Source: JANQOZ01 sp045106555
GTDB taxonomy: Bacteria > Pseudomonadota > Gammaproteobacteria > Xanthomonadales > SZUA-38
NCBI GenBank assembly: GCA_045106555.1
Contig: JBGCET010000020.1
Location: 1 to 64,000, forward strand
Direction: 5' to 3'
Length of the DNA stretch: 64,000 bases
Numbering within the stretch: the first letter of the stretch is position 1; each line of letters begins with the position of its first letter. A program made the position numbers and the translations under genes. Shown here one piece after another: positions 43,157-50,744 of the stretch. The notes beneath the pieces are model-generated. The model saw only the letters and a program-made list of their open reading frames with translations, did no database searches and was not told the origin of the DNA.

Positions 43157-45589
43157 TTAAAACTCCGCCGTAAAAGTGAGGCCCCACTGGGTTCCGGGTC
43201 GCAAAGTTCCCTGAAAGGCGCGTCGGAAATTGTCCGCGTCAAGGTAGCGAATGACCGACGCCACCGAATCTTCGTCGGTGACGTTTTTGCTCCAGAGCTG
43301 AAGGTGATACTCGTCACTTCGAAAGCCCAGTCGTAGGTCGACTAGGGTGGCTTCGCCCCATTCGGCAAAGTTGTGCACCTGGGCGAATTTCTCCGATTCA
43401 TAAGAGACGTTGCCGCCAACGTACCACTCCCACACCGTGTTCAGGGGTTGGGTATAGCTCACATCGGCAAACGCCTGATGCTCAGCCGTTCGTGGGACTC
43501 GGTTTCCTGCGATAGACCCGAAAAGCGGCGTGCAGCCTTCGATATCGGGGAACTGATCACCGGTGGAGCAGTTACCTGCACCATCGTCAGCCACGTCCAG
43601 CAGCAAACCCTGGTTTTCGTCGAAACCGCTGGAAAACTCGGCGTCGGTGTAGGCGTAGTTGGCCATGATCGCCAGTCCTTCAACGCCATTAGGTCGATAC
43701 ACCATGTCTAGCTCCAGGCCATTGATATCTGCATTGCCAGCATTGACCGTGGCTGATACCGCATTTTGACCCGAGTCGATATTTTGGGTGAGCTGGTAGC
43801 CATCGATTTGATTGAAGTAAGCCGCCGCGTTGAGGGTCAATTGACCATCCAGCAGCACATTTTTGCTGCCAATCTCAAACGATTGAACTTCCTCTTCTTC
43901 AAACGTTGGGACCCCGGCCTCGATGGCTACCGTGCCGTTGAATCCGCCAGGCTTGTTACCCTCGGCATAGACGGCGTAAAGAAGATTATCCGGCGTTGCC
44001 TGCCAGTCCAGAGTCACTCTTGGGTTAAAAGAGTCAAAGGAGGCGCTGGACAGAATCGGCGTCGGGAAGTTTCCACCCAGATCTCTGATCGAAGCAAAAC
44101 GGTCAATTTCCTCCTCCTGATAGCGCGCTTCCACAGATAGGCTCAACGTATCGCTGAAATCGTACTCAACCATCCCGAAAAGGGCTTTGTTGGTGATGTC
44201 TTCCTGATTGACGTCCCGAGGAACAATGATGGTTGATCCACCGAAAGGCACCACAAACCCACAGATGGGATTATTGGCGCAGTTGGCCTGTTCTTGGGCG
44301 AGGACCGCGCCAAAGTTCGCGTCAGCAACCGCTTGGGCGCCTGCTGGCAGGGTTCGAGTATCGCGTACGTCACCATTTTCCTTGAAATAGTAAGCGCCAA
44401 TCATGCCGCGCAGGTTCTCGCCGCTGTCGAACTCGAAGCGAAATTCTTGAGAAAAGTCCTCGGTACGGCTGCGGTTCGAAAACGTAAAATCGGTGGGTGA
44501 CGGAATAAACCCAAAGCCAAAGGGCGGGGTGGGAAATCCGCTGAAAGGAAATCCGCCAGGGGTGAAGTTGACGATCTGAAAGGAGCTTGGCAGATAGTCG
44601 CCGTCTAGCACCGAATGGTCGTTGCGCTTGTTGTAGCCTGTGATGGAACGCAGGGTCCAGGCATCGTTCATGTCGTAATTAACGTTCAAGCTCACCTGGC
44701 TGTTGGAGACGTTAACTCCGGGCTCACCATCAACAAACTGGGTGGCGAAATCCATGTTGGGTTGACGAGGTTGGATGGTGCCGCAGAAGTATCGCCCCAC
44801 GCCGCCGTACAGTGCCGACCCGGTATCGGAGAAACAGTTGTTCTCCACTGAGGGTGTAACAAAACTGGCGCCCTGAAAATCGTCAGAAGACGAATAGTAC
44901 GCGCGACCGCGCACTTCCAGATTGTCAGTAGGGGTCCACACCAGCACACCGGACAGTGATTCAGACTCGGCGCCGCCAAGGTCTCTGCCGTCAAACGCAT
45001 TCTGGTACTCCCCATCGATGTTGAATACCCGTGCAGTAATTCCGCCGGATAACACGTCATCAATCAGAGGGCCCTTAACGTTTAGGTTAGCCTCATATTG
45101 GCCGTGTTCAGCAGCGGAAAGGCGCAATCGGGTTTGCAGTTCATCACCGGGCTGTTTGGTAATGATGTTGATGGCGCCGGAATAGGTATTTCGACCATAC
45201 AGGGCGCTCTGGGGGCCTTTCACCACCTCCATGCGCTCAATGTCATTGAGGTCGTAGTCAGCAATGGTGCCGGTGATGTAAACGCCGTCAATAAAGTACG
45301 AGACGCCGGAAAAACCCAGGATGTTGGCCTGACCACGAATCACTGGGCGATTGGAGTCCCGGGTACCTTCGTTATCGAACTGCAGGCCCGGGGTAAATTT
45401 GGCGATGTCTTCCAGGTTTTCCACCTGAAGCTCATTGATCAGGCTGGCAGACACCACCGATACGCTGACAGGAGCTTCCTGCAACGATTCTTCGGTTTTT
45501 CTGGCGGTCACAATTATTTCTTCCAGCATGTCCTGAGCGGACGCGGGGGTCGCCAGCGCCATGGCCACGGCTAAACATAGGGGTTTCAT
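43157..45589 (-). CDS. TonB-dependent receptor beside the amidohydrolase/hydantoinase genes
   Basis: An 810-residue outer-membrane receptor. Signal peptide (LCLAVAMALATPASAQDM), TonB box and plug start LEEIIVTARKTEESLQEAPVSV, VIRGQANILGFSG and the plug end VVKGPQSALYGRNTYSGAINI are all typical; the C-terminus is FTAEF with terminal Phe. ATG at 45589 has AGGAG six bases ahead, so the much longer in-frame extension is excluded. The receptor lacks the iron-type motifs of FecA and belongs to the broad group used by marine bacteria for organic compounds. Two inverted repeats precede the start. Its position next to the isochorismatase-like and hyuAB genes suggests it imports their substrate. Confidence 0.92.
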   Translation of the reverse strand: MKPLCLAVAMALATPASAQDMLEEIIVTARKTEESLQEAPVSVSVVSASLINELQVENLEDIAKFTPGLQFDNEGTRDSNRPVIRGQANILGFSGVSYFIDGVYITGTIADYDLNDIERMEVVKGPQSALYGRNTYSGAINIITKQPGDELQTRLRLSAAEHGQYEANLNVKGPLIDDVLSGGITARVFNIDGEYQNAFDGRDLGGAESESLSGVLVWTPTDNLEVRGRAYYSSSDDFQGASFVTPSVENNCFSDTGSALYGGVGRYFCGTIQPRQPNMDFATQFVDGEPGVNVSNSQVSLNVNYDMNDAWTLRSITGYNKRNDHSVLDGDYLPSSFQIVNFTPGGFPFSGFPTPPFGFGFIPSPTDFTFSNRSRTEDFSQEFRFEFDSGENLRGMIGAYYFKENGDVRDTRTLPAGAQAVADANFGAVLAQEQANCANNPICGFVVPFGGSTIIVPRDVNQEDITNKALFGMVEYDFSDTLSLSVEARYQEEEIDRFASIRDLGGNFPTPILSSASFDSFNPRVTLDWQATPDNLLYAVYAEGNKPGGFNGTVAIEAGVPTFEEEEVQSFEIGSKNVLLDGQLTLNAAAYFNQIDGYQLTQNIDSGQNAVSATVNAGNADINGLELDMVYRPNGVEGLAIMANYAYTDAEFSSGFDENQGLLLDVADDGAGNCSTGDQFPDIEGCTPLFGSIAGNRVPRTAEHQAFADVSYTQPLNTVWEWYVGGNVSYESEKFAQVHNFAEWGEATLVDLRLGFRSDEYHLQLWSKNVTDEDSVASVIRYLDADNFRRAFQGTLRPGTQWGLTFTAEF

Positions 45590-45602
45590 TCCAGTCTCCT
45601 TT

Positions 45603-45622
45603 GCGGTCAGCATTTTGACCGC
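45603..45622. promoter_or_regulatory. Inverted repeat just upstream of the receptor gene
   Basis: GCGGTCA and TGACCGC flank six bases, 14 bp ahead of the start codon. It could be an operator or a leader hairpin; nothing decides between them. Confidence 0.45.
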
Positions 45623-45676
45623 GAGCGTACTAAAGTTATAACAATAGAGCATGCCTGGTATCTGTCTGCGAGATGG

Positions 45677-45699
45677 TTTTGTCAATGCTGTCGACAAAA
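45677..45699. promoter_or_regulatory. Inverted repeat between receptor and amidohydrolase genes
   Basis: TTTTGTC and GACAAAA flank nine bases and enclose a TGTCGACA palindrome. It is mid-way in the 220-bp divergent region, in a good position to control both genes. Operator function is inferred from symmetry only. Confidence 0.45.
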
Positions 45700-45809
45700 A
45701 TACCGCTGTGTGTGCTACAACGTTCGCGCTATCAACGGCTTCATTGCCCCTGGTGTTTTCGATGCTCGGGGCCACTGAGCTTCTTGTGGGTTTTACAGGA
45801 GAAAGATGA

Positions 45810-46445
45810 ATGACTGATCGTTTTACACAGGCAGGCTATGGCAGCGAGACTATCGGTTTTGGCAAGCGTCCAGCCATATTGACGGTCGATTTTCAGCATT
45901 CGTTCACCCGGGATAAATGGCCGGTTGGCGGTTCGCCTCACATCACGTCCGCTGTAGAACATACCGAACCTCTGCTGCACGCTGCGCGAGCTCGCGGAAT
46001 TCCCGTCGCGCAATGCAACGTTGCCTGGCAAAGCAAAAAAGATATGGCGTACTGGAAGGTGGGGCCATTGTCTGACGGGCACTGTTTCAGGGGGCAGGAG
46101 GCCACGCAGATAGAAGAGTGCCTGGTCGATGAGGAATACGATTTCCTGTTTACCAAGACAGCGCCGTCCATCTTTTTCCTGACCCCGCTGCTGACGTTCC
46201 TCACCACCCACCGGGTGGACACGACGATTATTACCGGCTGCACTACCAGTGGTTGCGTGCGGGCGTCCATCGTGGATAGTTTTTCCTATGGTTATCGAAC
46301 CATGGTGCCAGAGGAATGTGTTGGTGATCAGGAGCGCGATGCTCATGAAGCGAATCTGCGTGACGTCGGGCGTCGTTATGCTGACGTAATGCCGGTTGCC
46401 CAGGTAATGGATTATTTGGATGGGTTCCCCAAGGTTGCTGATTAG
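45810..46445 (+). CDS. Isochorismatase-family amidohydrolase (N-carbamoylsarcosine amidase-like)
   Basis: A 211-residue cytosolic cysteine hydrolase. The family triad is complete: Asp27 in LTVDFQ, Lys116 in FLFTKTAPS and Cys149 in TGCTTSGCVRA. The TTSGCVRAS...GYR segment is that of N-carbamoylsarcosine amidases and related ureidohydrolases, more than of isochorismatase itself. ATG at 45810 follows AGGAGAAAGATGA. It ends at a bidirectional terminator shared with hyuB. In the known N-methylhydantoin route HyuAB-type enzymes open the ring and such an amidase removes the carbamoyl group, so the neighbourhood fits; substrates remain unproven. Confidence 0.88.
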   Translation: MTDRFTQAGYGSETIGFGKRPAILTVDFQHSFTRDKWPVGGSPHITSAVEHTEPLLHAARARGIPVAQCNVAWQSKKDMAYWKVGPLSDGHCFRGQEATQIEECLVDEEYDFLFTKTAPSIFFLTPLLTFLTTHRVDTTIITGCTTSGCVRASIVDSFSYGYRTMVPEECVGDQERDAHEANLRDVGRRYADVMPVAQVMDYLDGFPKVAD

Positions 46446-46482
46446 CTCGCTAACTTGGAGCAGAAGTGGCCCGGCGGGCCCT

Positions 46483-46516
46483 AAAAAAAAGGCCAGACAA
46501 ACGTCTGGCCTTTTTT
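46483..46516. terminator. Bidirectional terminator between the amidohydrolase and hyuB genes
   Basis: GGCCAGAC and GTCTGGCC pair around AAAC, with eight A residues before the stem and six T residues after it, so both convergent transcripts are served. Confidence 0.9.
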
Positions 46517-46538
46517 CGTTGTAGCAAGTGGCTGAGCG

Positions 46539-48437
46539 TTAGCTGGTCATTCGCTGACGCTGCACGTCTACCCAGGTTTCGAAGCGTGGCTGTTGCGGAG
46601 CTGCCAGTCCGGTTTCATCCTGGCATCGACCCTTAAGCTCATCGATCGACTCGAAGCCCTTATCGAACAGCTTGGTGTCGCCACGATCGCTAGCCATTTT
46701 TGTTCGCAACTCGTTGGTAGCTGCCTCATCAACTGTCAAATCTTCGTTGAGCACCACACCGTAGTTGTCCCGAGCGCCGTCAACAGTGACCAGCCCAGCG
46801 TCGGTGTCAAAGGCCACCTGATCGGCGGGTCGCTGCAGCGGGTCGCCCCAGCCGCCGCCACCCCAGGTGTCGAAGTACAGCAGGTCGCCGGCGTTCACAT
46901 GCAGGCGGTCACACTTGGATTCACACAATTCCTCAGAGCCGTCTGCTCGAACCAGAATCTTCTGGCTGCGCTGACCCGGATGGCCTCCGTTGACGCCCCA
47001 AGGGTACGTCAGCCAACGATCGTCGTGGATGGAAATTTCGCCAGGCTCCAAGAAACGGTAGCCAATTCGCAGCGCATTTCCGCCTCGGTGCAGTCCAGCG
47101 CCGCCGGAGTCCGGCAGCGTTTCATACACGTCGATGCGCAGCGGGAAATAGCTTTCCAGGAACTCGTTGGGCACGTTGGTGAAGGAGGGCCACAGTGAGT
47201 GGCCGTCGGGGCCATCGCCGGAAGGCTTGCCGGGAACGCCACCAAAACCGATTTGGTAAAGCTGATACCACTCGCCCTTCTTGTCGTAACCGGAGTACAT
47301 GAAGTGCGGGCTGTCTGAAAAGCCGGCAGCACACAAAAAGTCTGGGCTGCCCTGGCCGAGCAGTCCGCCCAGCACGTCGAAAATCCGTCCCAGTGCGTGA
47401 GTTCGGCAAGATAGCGCCGCGGGCTCCAGCGGTTTGAGCAGCGTACCCGGCGGAATATTCACTTCCATCAAATCATAGAAGCCGTCGTTGAACATGATTT
47501 GAGGGTCAAACACCATGATCATGTAAACGCCGCAGAACATCTTGAACATCTCTTCGTTGAGGTAGAAGTTGATGGAGCTGATGGACTGTGGATCGGTGCC
47601 GTCGAAATCGAACTTCACCATGTCGCCTTCGCGCCACATGGCACACTTGATTCGGTACGGCCCCATTCCTAGGCCGTCGTCACAAATGTAATCTTCAAAG
47701 AACTGCTTTTCCTCTGGCACGGTGTTCTTGATCAGCTGAGCCATGGCGCGCTTGTTGCGTTCCAGCAGCTCATCCATGGCGGAATAGAACACGTCGTCGC
47801 CAAAACGCTCAGAGATTTCCACACAGCGCTTTTCCGCCGTGCGGCAGGCGGCGATGATGGCGTTGAAATCCGAACGGTTCCAGTGGGGCAGTCGGCAGTT
47901 GTAGAGCACCAGTTCAAGAATCTCTTCTTGCAGAACGCCCTTCTTGAAGATTTTCGTCACCGGCACCCGAATGCCCTCTTCGAAGATCTGTCGCGCATCG
48001 GTGGGGAGGCTGCCGGGTACCTTGCCGCCCACGTCAGTCATGTGGCCGAACATGGCGGCCCAGGCGATCAGTCGGTGGTCTTTAAATACCGGCACAAGCA
48101 CCAGCCAGTCGTTAATGTGGCTGACCGCGCCGTTACAGGCGTAGGGGTCGTTGGTAAGGAAAACGTCGCCTTCCTCAATGGTGCCGTCGAAAGCTTCCTT
48201 AAATCCGTGGATGAAGGAGCCAAATTGGCCCACCACCATTTTACCTTCCACGTTGGCGATCATGGGGAATTCGTCGTGCTGCTCCCGAATCCCCGGGGAC
48301 ATGGCGGTTCGAAACAGCACCGTGTCCATTTCGTAACGGGCATTTTTCAGCGCGTTCTCAACGATATCGAGGGTAATGGGATCCACGTCCACCCGGGTGA
48401 ACGGCGTCTCGTTGGCTTGAATCAGTTTAGCTGGCAT
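46539..48437 (-). CDS. hyuB: Hydantoinase B/oxoprolinase family protein (HyuB-like)
   Basis: A 632-residue subunit of the HyuA-HyuB type of ATP-dependent cyclic-amide hydrolases. Characteristic segments are RYEMDTVLFRTAMSPGIREQHDEF, IHGFKEAFDGTIEEGDVFLTNDPY, HINDWLVLVPVF, AAMFGHMTDVGG and RADGSEELCESKCDRLHVNAGD near the end. Members include N-methylhydantoinase, 5-oxoprolinase, caprolactamase and acetone carboxylase subunits, so the exact substrate cannot be told from these motifs alone. It lies ten bases after hyuA and shares a convergent terminator with the amidohydrolase gene. Confidence 0.93.
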   Translation of the reverse strand: MPAKLIQANETPFTRVDVDPITLDIVENALKNARYEMDTVLFRTAMSPGIREQHDEFPMIANVEGKMVVGQFGSFIHGFKEAFDGTIEEGDVFLTNDPYACNGAVSHINDWLVLVPVFKDHRLIAWAAMFGHMTDVGGKVPGSLPTDARQIFEEGIRVPVTKIFKKGVLQEEILELVLYNCRLPHWNRSDFNAIIAACRTAEKRCVEISERFGDDVFYSAMDELLERNKRAMAQLIKNTVPEEKQFFEDYICDDGLGMGPYRIKCAMWREGDMVKFDFDGTDPQSISSINFYLNEEMFKMFCGVYMIMVFDPQIMFNDGFYDLMEVNIPPGTLLKPLEPAALSCRTHALGRIFDVLGGLLGQGSPDFLCAAGFSDSPHFMYSGYDKKGEWYQLYQIGFGGVPGKPSGDGPDGHSLWPSFTNVPNEFLESYFPLRIDVYETLPDSGGAGLHRGGNALRIGYRFLEPGEISIHDDRWLTYPWGVNGGHPGQRSQKILVRADGSEELCESKCDRLHVNAGDLLYFDTWGGGGWGDPLQRPADQVAFDTDAGLVTVDGARDNYGVVLNEDLTVDEAATNELRTKMASDRGDTKLFDKGFESIDELKGRCQDETGLAAPQQPRFETWVDVQRQRMTS

Positions 48438-48447
48438 GTTCGATAAC

Positions 48448-50502
48448 CTATGCGTTCGGGTTGATGAGGATCATGCCGACTTTGTCGACACGGCCGGTGT
48501 GGCCAGGAAGAATCAGCGTGGTGGAGTCCATCTCCATCACGATGGCGGGGCCGGCGATTTCATTGCCAGCCTTCAATTTGGAGCGGTCATATATCTGCGC
48601 TTCGGTATCGCTGCCATCAACGTGGATGGTTTCTTTACCGATGACCGCCTCCGAGGGGTCGGCTCCGCCGTCCTCTAAGGTCATGGCGTGAACTTCGGCT
48701 GACTCGCCCTGCACGACTGCGCGCAGGTTGACCACTTCTTTTTCTGCGGGCAACGCAAAGGTAAACAGCTGTTTGTGCTGGTCATCGAAACGTTCGCCAA
48801 TGGCATCCAGGCCGGTGGACCTCAGATCATCCAGTTCCACGGTAATGGTAAGCAGCAAGCCCTGGCCCTGATAACGAATATCGACCTCAAAGCTGGCCAC
48901 CTGCTCGTCTGCCGGCACACCCTCCTCAATGAGGGTTTGGGCTGCGGCGTCGGCCAGGTTTTCAAACACCCCAACCACCTCTTCAGTGGTGGTTTGGGAA
49001 AATCGTCGAATGAAGGTTCGAGATGCCTCGTCGCGCACCCGGGTTGTGGCATCGCCGTAGGCACACAGCACCCCTGGCCCCGGCGGAATCAGCACCGGCC
49101 AGGAGTTCATCAGGCGTCCCATCGCGTTAGCGTGCAGTGGGCCTGCTCCGCCAAAGGCGATTAAGGCAAAGTCTCGAGGGTCATGGCCCTGTTCAACCGA
49201 GACCAGGCGCAGTGCGCCGAACATGTGTTCGTTGACGATGTCGTAGACGCCTTCGGCGGCCCGCTGAACACTCAAGTCCAAGCCGTCTGCTACGGTTTTC
49301 AACGCCGTCTCAGCCAGGTCCTTGCGGATTTCCATGTCGCCACCCAGACGTACAGACTGGGGCATATATCCCAGCATCACGTTGGCGTCGGTCACCGTGG
49401 GTTCGGTGCCGCCCTTGTTGTAAGCCGCCGGTCCTGGCGCTGCCCCGGCGCTTTGCGGGCCTACCCGCAGCGCTTTGGTCAGTTCCGGGACGTGGGCAAT
49501 GGAGCCCCCACCGGCGCCGACTGTTCGCACGTCAACTGAGGAAGCGCGAACCGTCACGTCACCTACCGTGGTTTCCCGTCGCAGTTGTGCCACGCCGTCC
49601 TGAACCAGGGCTACGTCCGTTGAGGTGCCGCCCATGTCCAAGGTCAGCAGATTCTTGAAGCCAGATTGACCGGCAATCCAAACGGCGCCGGTGACCCCGC
49701 CAGCCGGTCCACTCATCAGCAGATTAACTGGGTAGGACTTGGCTGCTGCCGAAGAGGCCAGGCCGCCGTCCGAGCGCAGAACATGCAGCTGCACATTGTC
49801 CATCTTGTCGCTCAGTTCGTTTTGCAGGTTCTGCATGTACTTCTCGACCCGCGGCCGAACGTAGGAATTGGCGACCGTGGTGATGGCCCGCTCGTACTCC
49901 TGCATTTCCGGTACAACCTCAGACGACAGCGACACAGGAATTTCCGGCATCACCTCCGCCGCCAGCTCCGCAATACGTTTTTCGTTGACGTCGCTGGCGA
50001 AGGCGTTAATCAAACAAACGGTCAGGGCCTCGATGCCTTTGGCCTTAAGGCGGGTTAGCTCAGCACGAACCTGATCATCGTTCACCGCGTCCACCACGTC
50101 GCCGGATGCGCTCATGCGCTCATCAGCCTCAATGGTGAGGGCCAGCGGCGCCAGCGGCAGTGATTTGTTGTAAATCACCCAGCCACCCAGGCCTCCCGGT
50201 ACAAAGGAGCGGGCGATTTGCAGCACCTGCCGATACCCTTTGGTGGTCACCAGGCCTACTTTCGCGCCGGTGCCGGTAAGAATGGTGTTGGTAGCAACCG
50301 TGGTGCCATGCATCACGTGGGTGATGGCTTTGGGATCTATTCCCGCCTCCGCACACACCTTGCTGATGCCGTTGAACACGCCGATGGAGGAATCATCGGG
50401 GGTGCTGGGAACTTTTGCGGAGAACGTATCGCCGCTATCCTCGTTTACCAAAATCAGGTCGGTGAATGTTCCGCCGACATCGACGCCAAGTCGGTATGCC
50501 AT
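48448..50502 (-). CDS. hyuA: Hydantoinase A/oxoprolinase family protein (HyuA-like)
   Basis: A 684-residue ATP-binding partner of HyuB. The actin-like fold is marked by RLGVDVGGTFTDLILVN at the N-terminus, HGTTVATNTILTGTGAKVGLVTTKG next, and LTLDMGGTSTDVALV, VGAGGGSIAHV and IAFGGAGPLHA later. ATG at 50502 has GGGA five bases ahead. Together with HyuB it should catalyse ATP-driven opening of a lactam or hydantoin ring. It is divergent from the third TonB receptor with 242 bp between; three palindromes there (50620, 50661, 50687) could control both genes. Confidence 0.94.
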   Translation of the reverse strand: MAYRLGVDVGGTFTDLILVNEDSGDTFSAKVPSTPDDSSIGVFNGISKVCAEAGIDPKAITHVMHGTTVATNTILTGTGAKVGLVTTKGYRQVLQIARSFVPGGLGGWVIYNKSLPLAPLALTIEADERMSASGDVVDAVNDDQVRAELTRLKAKGIEALTVCLINAFASDVNEKRIAELAAEVMPEIPVSLSSEVVPEMQEYERAITTVANSYVRPRVEKYMQNLQNELSDKMDNVQLHVLRSDGGLASSAAAKSYPVNLLMSGPAGGVTGAVWIAGQSGFKNLLTLDMGGTSTDVALVQDGVAQLRRETTVGDVTVRASSVDVRTVGAGGGSIAHVPELTKALRVGPQSAGAAPGPAAYNKGGTEPTVTDANVMLGYMPQSVRLGGDMEIRKDLAETALKTVADGLDLSVQRAAEGVYDIVNEHMFGALRLVSVEQGHDPRDFALIAFGGAGPLHANAMGRLMNSWPVLIPPGPGVLCAYGDATTRVRDEASRTFIRRFSQTTTEEVVGVFENLADAAAQTLIEEGVPADEQVASFEVDIRYQGQGLLLTITVELDDLRSTGLDAIGERFDDQHKQLFTFALPAEKEVVNLRAVVQGESAEVHAMTLEDGGADPSEAVIGKETIHVDGSDTEAQIYDRSKLKAGNEIAGPAIVMEMDSTTLILPGHTGRVDKVGMILINPNA

Positions 50503-50619
50503 ATCAATCCCACTGTTGAGTTTGTTGTGTAAGTAGTGCCGCGACGCGGCTAACGACGTGTGTACCGCAGGTGCGGGCCAGCGTCAATGTTCAGCGCCCA
50601 ATTACCGCGCAGTCAGCGG

Positions 50620-50637
50620 CAAATGTCCAGACATTTG
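50620..50637. promoter_or_regulatory. Palindrome 1 between hyuA and the third TonB receptor
   Basis: CAAATGTCCAGACATTTG: perfect 8-bp arms around CA. It lies 118 bp from hyuA and 108 bp from the receptor gene, so it could serve either. Confidence 0.55.
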
Positions 50638-50660
50638 ACAAAAAACGCGAATCATAATGA

Positions 50661-50674
50661 AGTAAGCGCTCTCA
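50661..50674. promoter_or_regulatory. LacI-type operator-like site ahead of the third TonB receptor
   Basis: AGTAAGCGCTCTCA agrees with the LacI-family pattern TGNNAGCGCTNNCA at all fixed positions but the first. It is 71 bp upstream of the receptor start. No LacI regulator is in the window. Confidence 0.35.
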
Positions 50675-50686
50675 CACGCTATGTCA

Positions 50687-50702
50687 TGCATATAAATATG
50701 CA
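50687..50702. promoter_or_regulatory. Palindrome 2 ahead of the third TonB receptor
   Basis: TGCATATAAATATGCA: perfect 7-bp arms around AA, with a TATAAA core that could double as a -10 element. Confidence 0.45.
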
Positions 50703-50744
50703 GTAGGCTGATGAGCTGACCCGTTCCCTAGCAGGAGATGTACC

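Noticed and set aside
45741..46346. 201-codon minus-strand frame
   Set aside because: Antisense to the isochorismatase-family gene, which has its full catalytic triad.
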